DNA of 7,096 bases. Origin: Chloroflexia bacterium. Its GTDB lineage: Bacteria > Chloroflexota > Chloroflexia > Thermomicrobiales > UBA6265. The stretch covers positions 1 through 7,096 of the forward strand of contig JACCYK010000473.1 in NCBI GenBank assembly GCA_013696525.1, given 5' to 3'. The notes under the pieces are model-generated. The model worked only from the letters and a program-made list of their open reading frames with translations, was not told the origin of the DNA and made no database searches. This document shows, one piece after another, positions 6,253-7,096 of the stretch; the stretch's first letter is position 1, and each line of letters opens with the position of its first letter. The translations under genes were made by a program, and so were the position numbers.

Positions 6253-6280
6253 CTGACGGTGTGGGCTGGATCGCTAGAAT
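6253..6280 (+). promoter_or_regulatory. Candidate sigma-70-like promoter for the 6308-fpg unit
   Basis: CTGACG (6253-6258) and TAGAAT (6275-6280, 5/6 match to TATAAT) are separated by 16 bp. Transcription would begin near 6287, giving a leader of about 20 nt that contains the strong AGGGGGAGG ribosome-binding site. Position, spacing and the lack of another candidate close to the gene support it. Confidence 0.45.
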
Positions 6281-6293
6281 CTCACGCGGCGCC

Positions 6294-6302
6294 AGGGGGA
6301 GG
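6294..6302 (+). promoter_or_regulatory. Strong Shine-Dalgarno (AGGGGGAGG)
   Basis: This purine run ends 5 nt before GTG 6308. It selects that GTG over the in-frame TTG at 6323 and suggests efficient translation of the small gene. Confidence 0.65.
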
Positions 6303-6307
6303 GCGGG

Positions 6308-6616
6308 GTGGGCGGATACGCATTGACCACGGATGAGGAGTTCGTCTGGCGGGTGGGTCGGGGCGAGGTGACGCTACGCCGGGCGGGAGACGCCTGGACC
6401 GTGAAATACACGGCGGTCGGCCGGCTGCTGGGGCCCCGTCAGGTGCTCTACGAGGCCCTGCATCGGGATCCCACCCACGCGGCCTGGGAGGTCATGGCGC
6501 GGGTGGTCCATGTCACGCGGGATGAAGAAGACGGGGTGCGGGCCGGCCGGTCGGCGGTCCAATGGCTGAAAGCCCAGCCGCCGCCCGCGAAATCTGATCC
6601 GGCCGTGAGCCAATAG
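6308..6616 (+). CDS. Uncharacterised 102-aa protein upstream of fpg
   Basis: I do not recognise a family. The product is soluble-looking, with no signal peptide or membrane segment. The N-terminal half alternates hydrophobic and charged residues as in short beta-strands (EEFVWRVGRGEVTLRRAGD, then AWTVKYTAVGRL). The middle is a probable helix (GPRQVLYEALHRDP, then AAWEVMARVV), followed by an acidic DEEDG turn, a second short helix ending in AVQWLKAQ, and a proline-rich tail. The start is GTG with AGGGGGAGG 5 nt upstream and a candidate promoter just before that. Its stop lies 16 nt before the fpg start, and the fpg ribosome-binding site begins on its last base, so the two are very likely co-transcribed. 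A role near DNA repair is only a guess from this neighbour. The strong ribosome-binding site and GC-ending codons make it likely to be a real gene. Confidence 0.75.
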   Translation: MGGYALTTDEEFVWRVGRGEVTLRRAGDAWTVKYTAVGRLLGPRQVLYEALHRDPTHAAWEVMARVVHVTRDEEDGVRAGRSAVQWLKAQPPPAKSDPAVSQ

Positions 6617-6621
6617 AGGAG
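6616..6621 (+). promoter_or_regulatory. Shine-Dalgarno (GAGGAG) for fpg, long spacing
   Basis: GAGGAG starts on the last base of the preceding gene's TAG and ends 11 nt before GTG 6633, longer than the usual 5-9 nt. The start itself is not in doubt, because Fpg requires Pro directly after the initiator residue. Confidence 0.5.
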
Positions 6622-6632
6622 CGCCCGCGGCC

Positions 6633-7096
6633 GTGCCGGAGCTGCCCGAAGTCGAGACAATGCGCCGGATGGTCGAGCGGGAGCTGGTTGGCCAGACCCT
6701 GGAGACGGTCGATCTCCGGCTGCCGAAGCTGACCCGTGATTCGCCGTTGCCCGATTTGCGCCTCCTGACGGGGCACCGGGTGCTGGCCGCCCGCCGGCGG
6801 GCCAAGGTGCTGGTCATCGACTGGTCGGAGCAACTCAGCACGATGACGCATTTCAAGCTGTCGGGCCAACTCGCGATCGTGCGTCCCACCGGGGAGCGCA
6901 TCGTGGCCGGGCATCCGGTGCCGGACCCGGTGGGGCCGCTGCCGCACAAAGCGACGCACCTCATTTGGCACTTCAGCGGGGGCACGGCCGCCTATTACAG
7001 CGATGTCCGCCAGTTTGGCTGGTGGCGGCTGCTGCCGACCGCCGCCATCGACGCCGCGCTCGCCGCCTTCGCTTTCGGGCCAGAAGGAGTGGGGCC
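6633..7096 (+). CDS. mutM: Formamidopyrimidine-DNA glycosylase (Fpg/MutM), C-terminus cut by window edge
   Basis: Fpg removes oxidised purines such as 8-oxoguanine and nicks the resulting abasic site in base-excision repair. The 154 codons present start with GTG then PELPEVETMRR, which gives the essential N-terminal Pro nucleophile (Pro2 before Met removal) and the catalytic Glu3. Lys58 in RRRAKVLVI matches the conserved phosphate-contacting lysine. HKATHLIWHF and DVRQFGWWRLLP follow, with Arg126 and Phe128 in the places of two of the three residues that fill the void left by the flipped base. The third, normally Met in HLxMSG-type motifs, is Leu76 in THFKLSG here. The helix-two-turn-helix and C-terminal zinc finger lie beyond the window. 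Family members are about 270-290 aa. The presence of Lys58 and the PELPEVET start favour Fpg over Nei. It is 16 nt downstream of the 102-aa gene. Confidence 0.96.
   Translation, partial: MPELPEVETMRRMVERELVGQTLETVDLRLPKLTRDSPLPDLRLLTGHRVLAARRRAKVLVIDWSEQLSTMTHFKLSGQLAIVRPTGERIVAGHPVPDPVGPLPHKATHLIWHFSGGTAAYYSDVRQFGWWRLLPTAAIDAALAAFAFGPEGVG

Larger units (their letters stand above)
5931..6307. other. 377-nt intergenic region, no supported gene
   Basis: No frame here looks coding: short ORFs such as one at 5922-6005 (27 aa) and one from GTG 6041 (34 aa) lack family resemblance and good ribosome-binding sites. I do not see a tRNA, tmRNA, RNase P or SRP RNA motif. The first half is less GC-rich than the genes. 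It holds a 7-bp hairpin (5942-5963), a possible long-range helix (6043-6053 with 6124-6134) and, at the right end, a plausible promoter for the next gene. Confidence 0.6.

Noticed and set aside
5931..6307. tRNA-Sec, other tRNA, T-box or known riboswitch in the long spacer, prompted by the presence of selD
   Set aside because: No GGTTCGANNCC arm, CCA end, T-box GGTGG motif or other diagnostic core was found.
1..7096. CRISPR array, insertion sequence, transposase, integrase or phage genes
   Set aside because: No spaced direct repeats and no coding signatures of mobile elements. The genes are ordinary chromosomal families with uniform composition.

Overview
This is a GC-rich chromosomal window with long overlapping shadow ORFs on both strands and frequent GTG/TTG starts. 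Nothing in it names the organism. The gene content is selenophosphate synthetase, a DUF952 protein, an MMPL transporter, a Ste24-like M48 protease, and an Fpg that starts with GTG and has a GPLPHKATH segment. Together with the base composition, this reminds me of a GC-rich Chloroflexota bacterium (Thermomicrobia/Sphaerobacter-like). That is a weak inference from gene style, not a phylogenetic result.

Layout. On the minus strand, 1746 to 1 carries a two-gene unit: selD (complete, 350 aa), then a diacylglycerol/lipid kinase (DagK/YegS family) that starts at a TTG 18 nt after the selD stop and runs off the left edge. Diverging from selD on the plus strand is a small DUF952 gene (1833-2201). Positions 2202-2512 form a spacer with a composite of perfect inverted repeats (2254-2277 and 2302-2331), a possible promoter, and a possible small single-pass membrane ORF (2370-2528). 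Next comes an MMPL/RND-type transporter gene (2513-4807), whose last 47 nt overlap the start of a Ste24-like M48 zinc metalloprotease gene (4761-5930). A 377-nt spacer (5931-6307) holds hairpins and a plausible promoter. It leads to an uncharacterised 102-aa protein gene (6308-6616), followed 16 nt later by fpg/mutM (6633 to the right edge, truncated).

How the genes may work together. selD makes selenophosphate for selenoprotein or selenouridine synthesis, but no other selenium gene is visible. The DagK-family kinase, the MMPL transporter and the membrane metalloprotease all act on lipids or in the membrane, and the last two are almost certainly translationally coupled. The 102-aa protein and Fpg probably form a separate transcription unit, which gives the unknown protein a DNA-repair neighbour. 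I found no convincing new multi-gene system. The items most worth a second look are the MMPL-protease overlap, the palindromic element at 2254-2331, the unannotated small membrane ORF ahead of the transporter, and the unknown gene paired with fpg.
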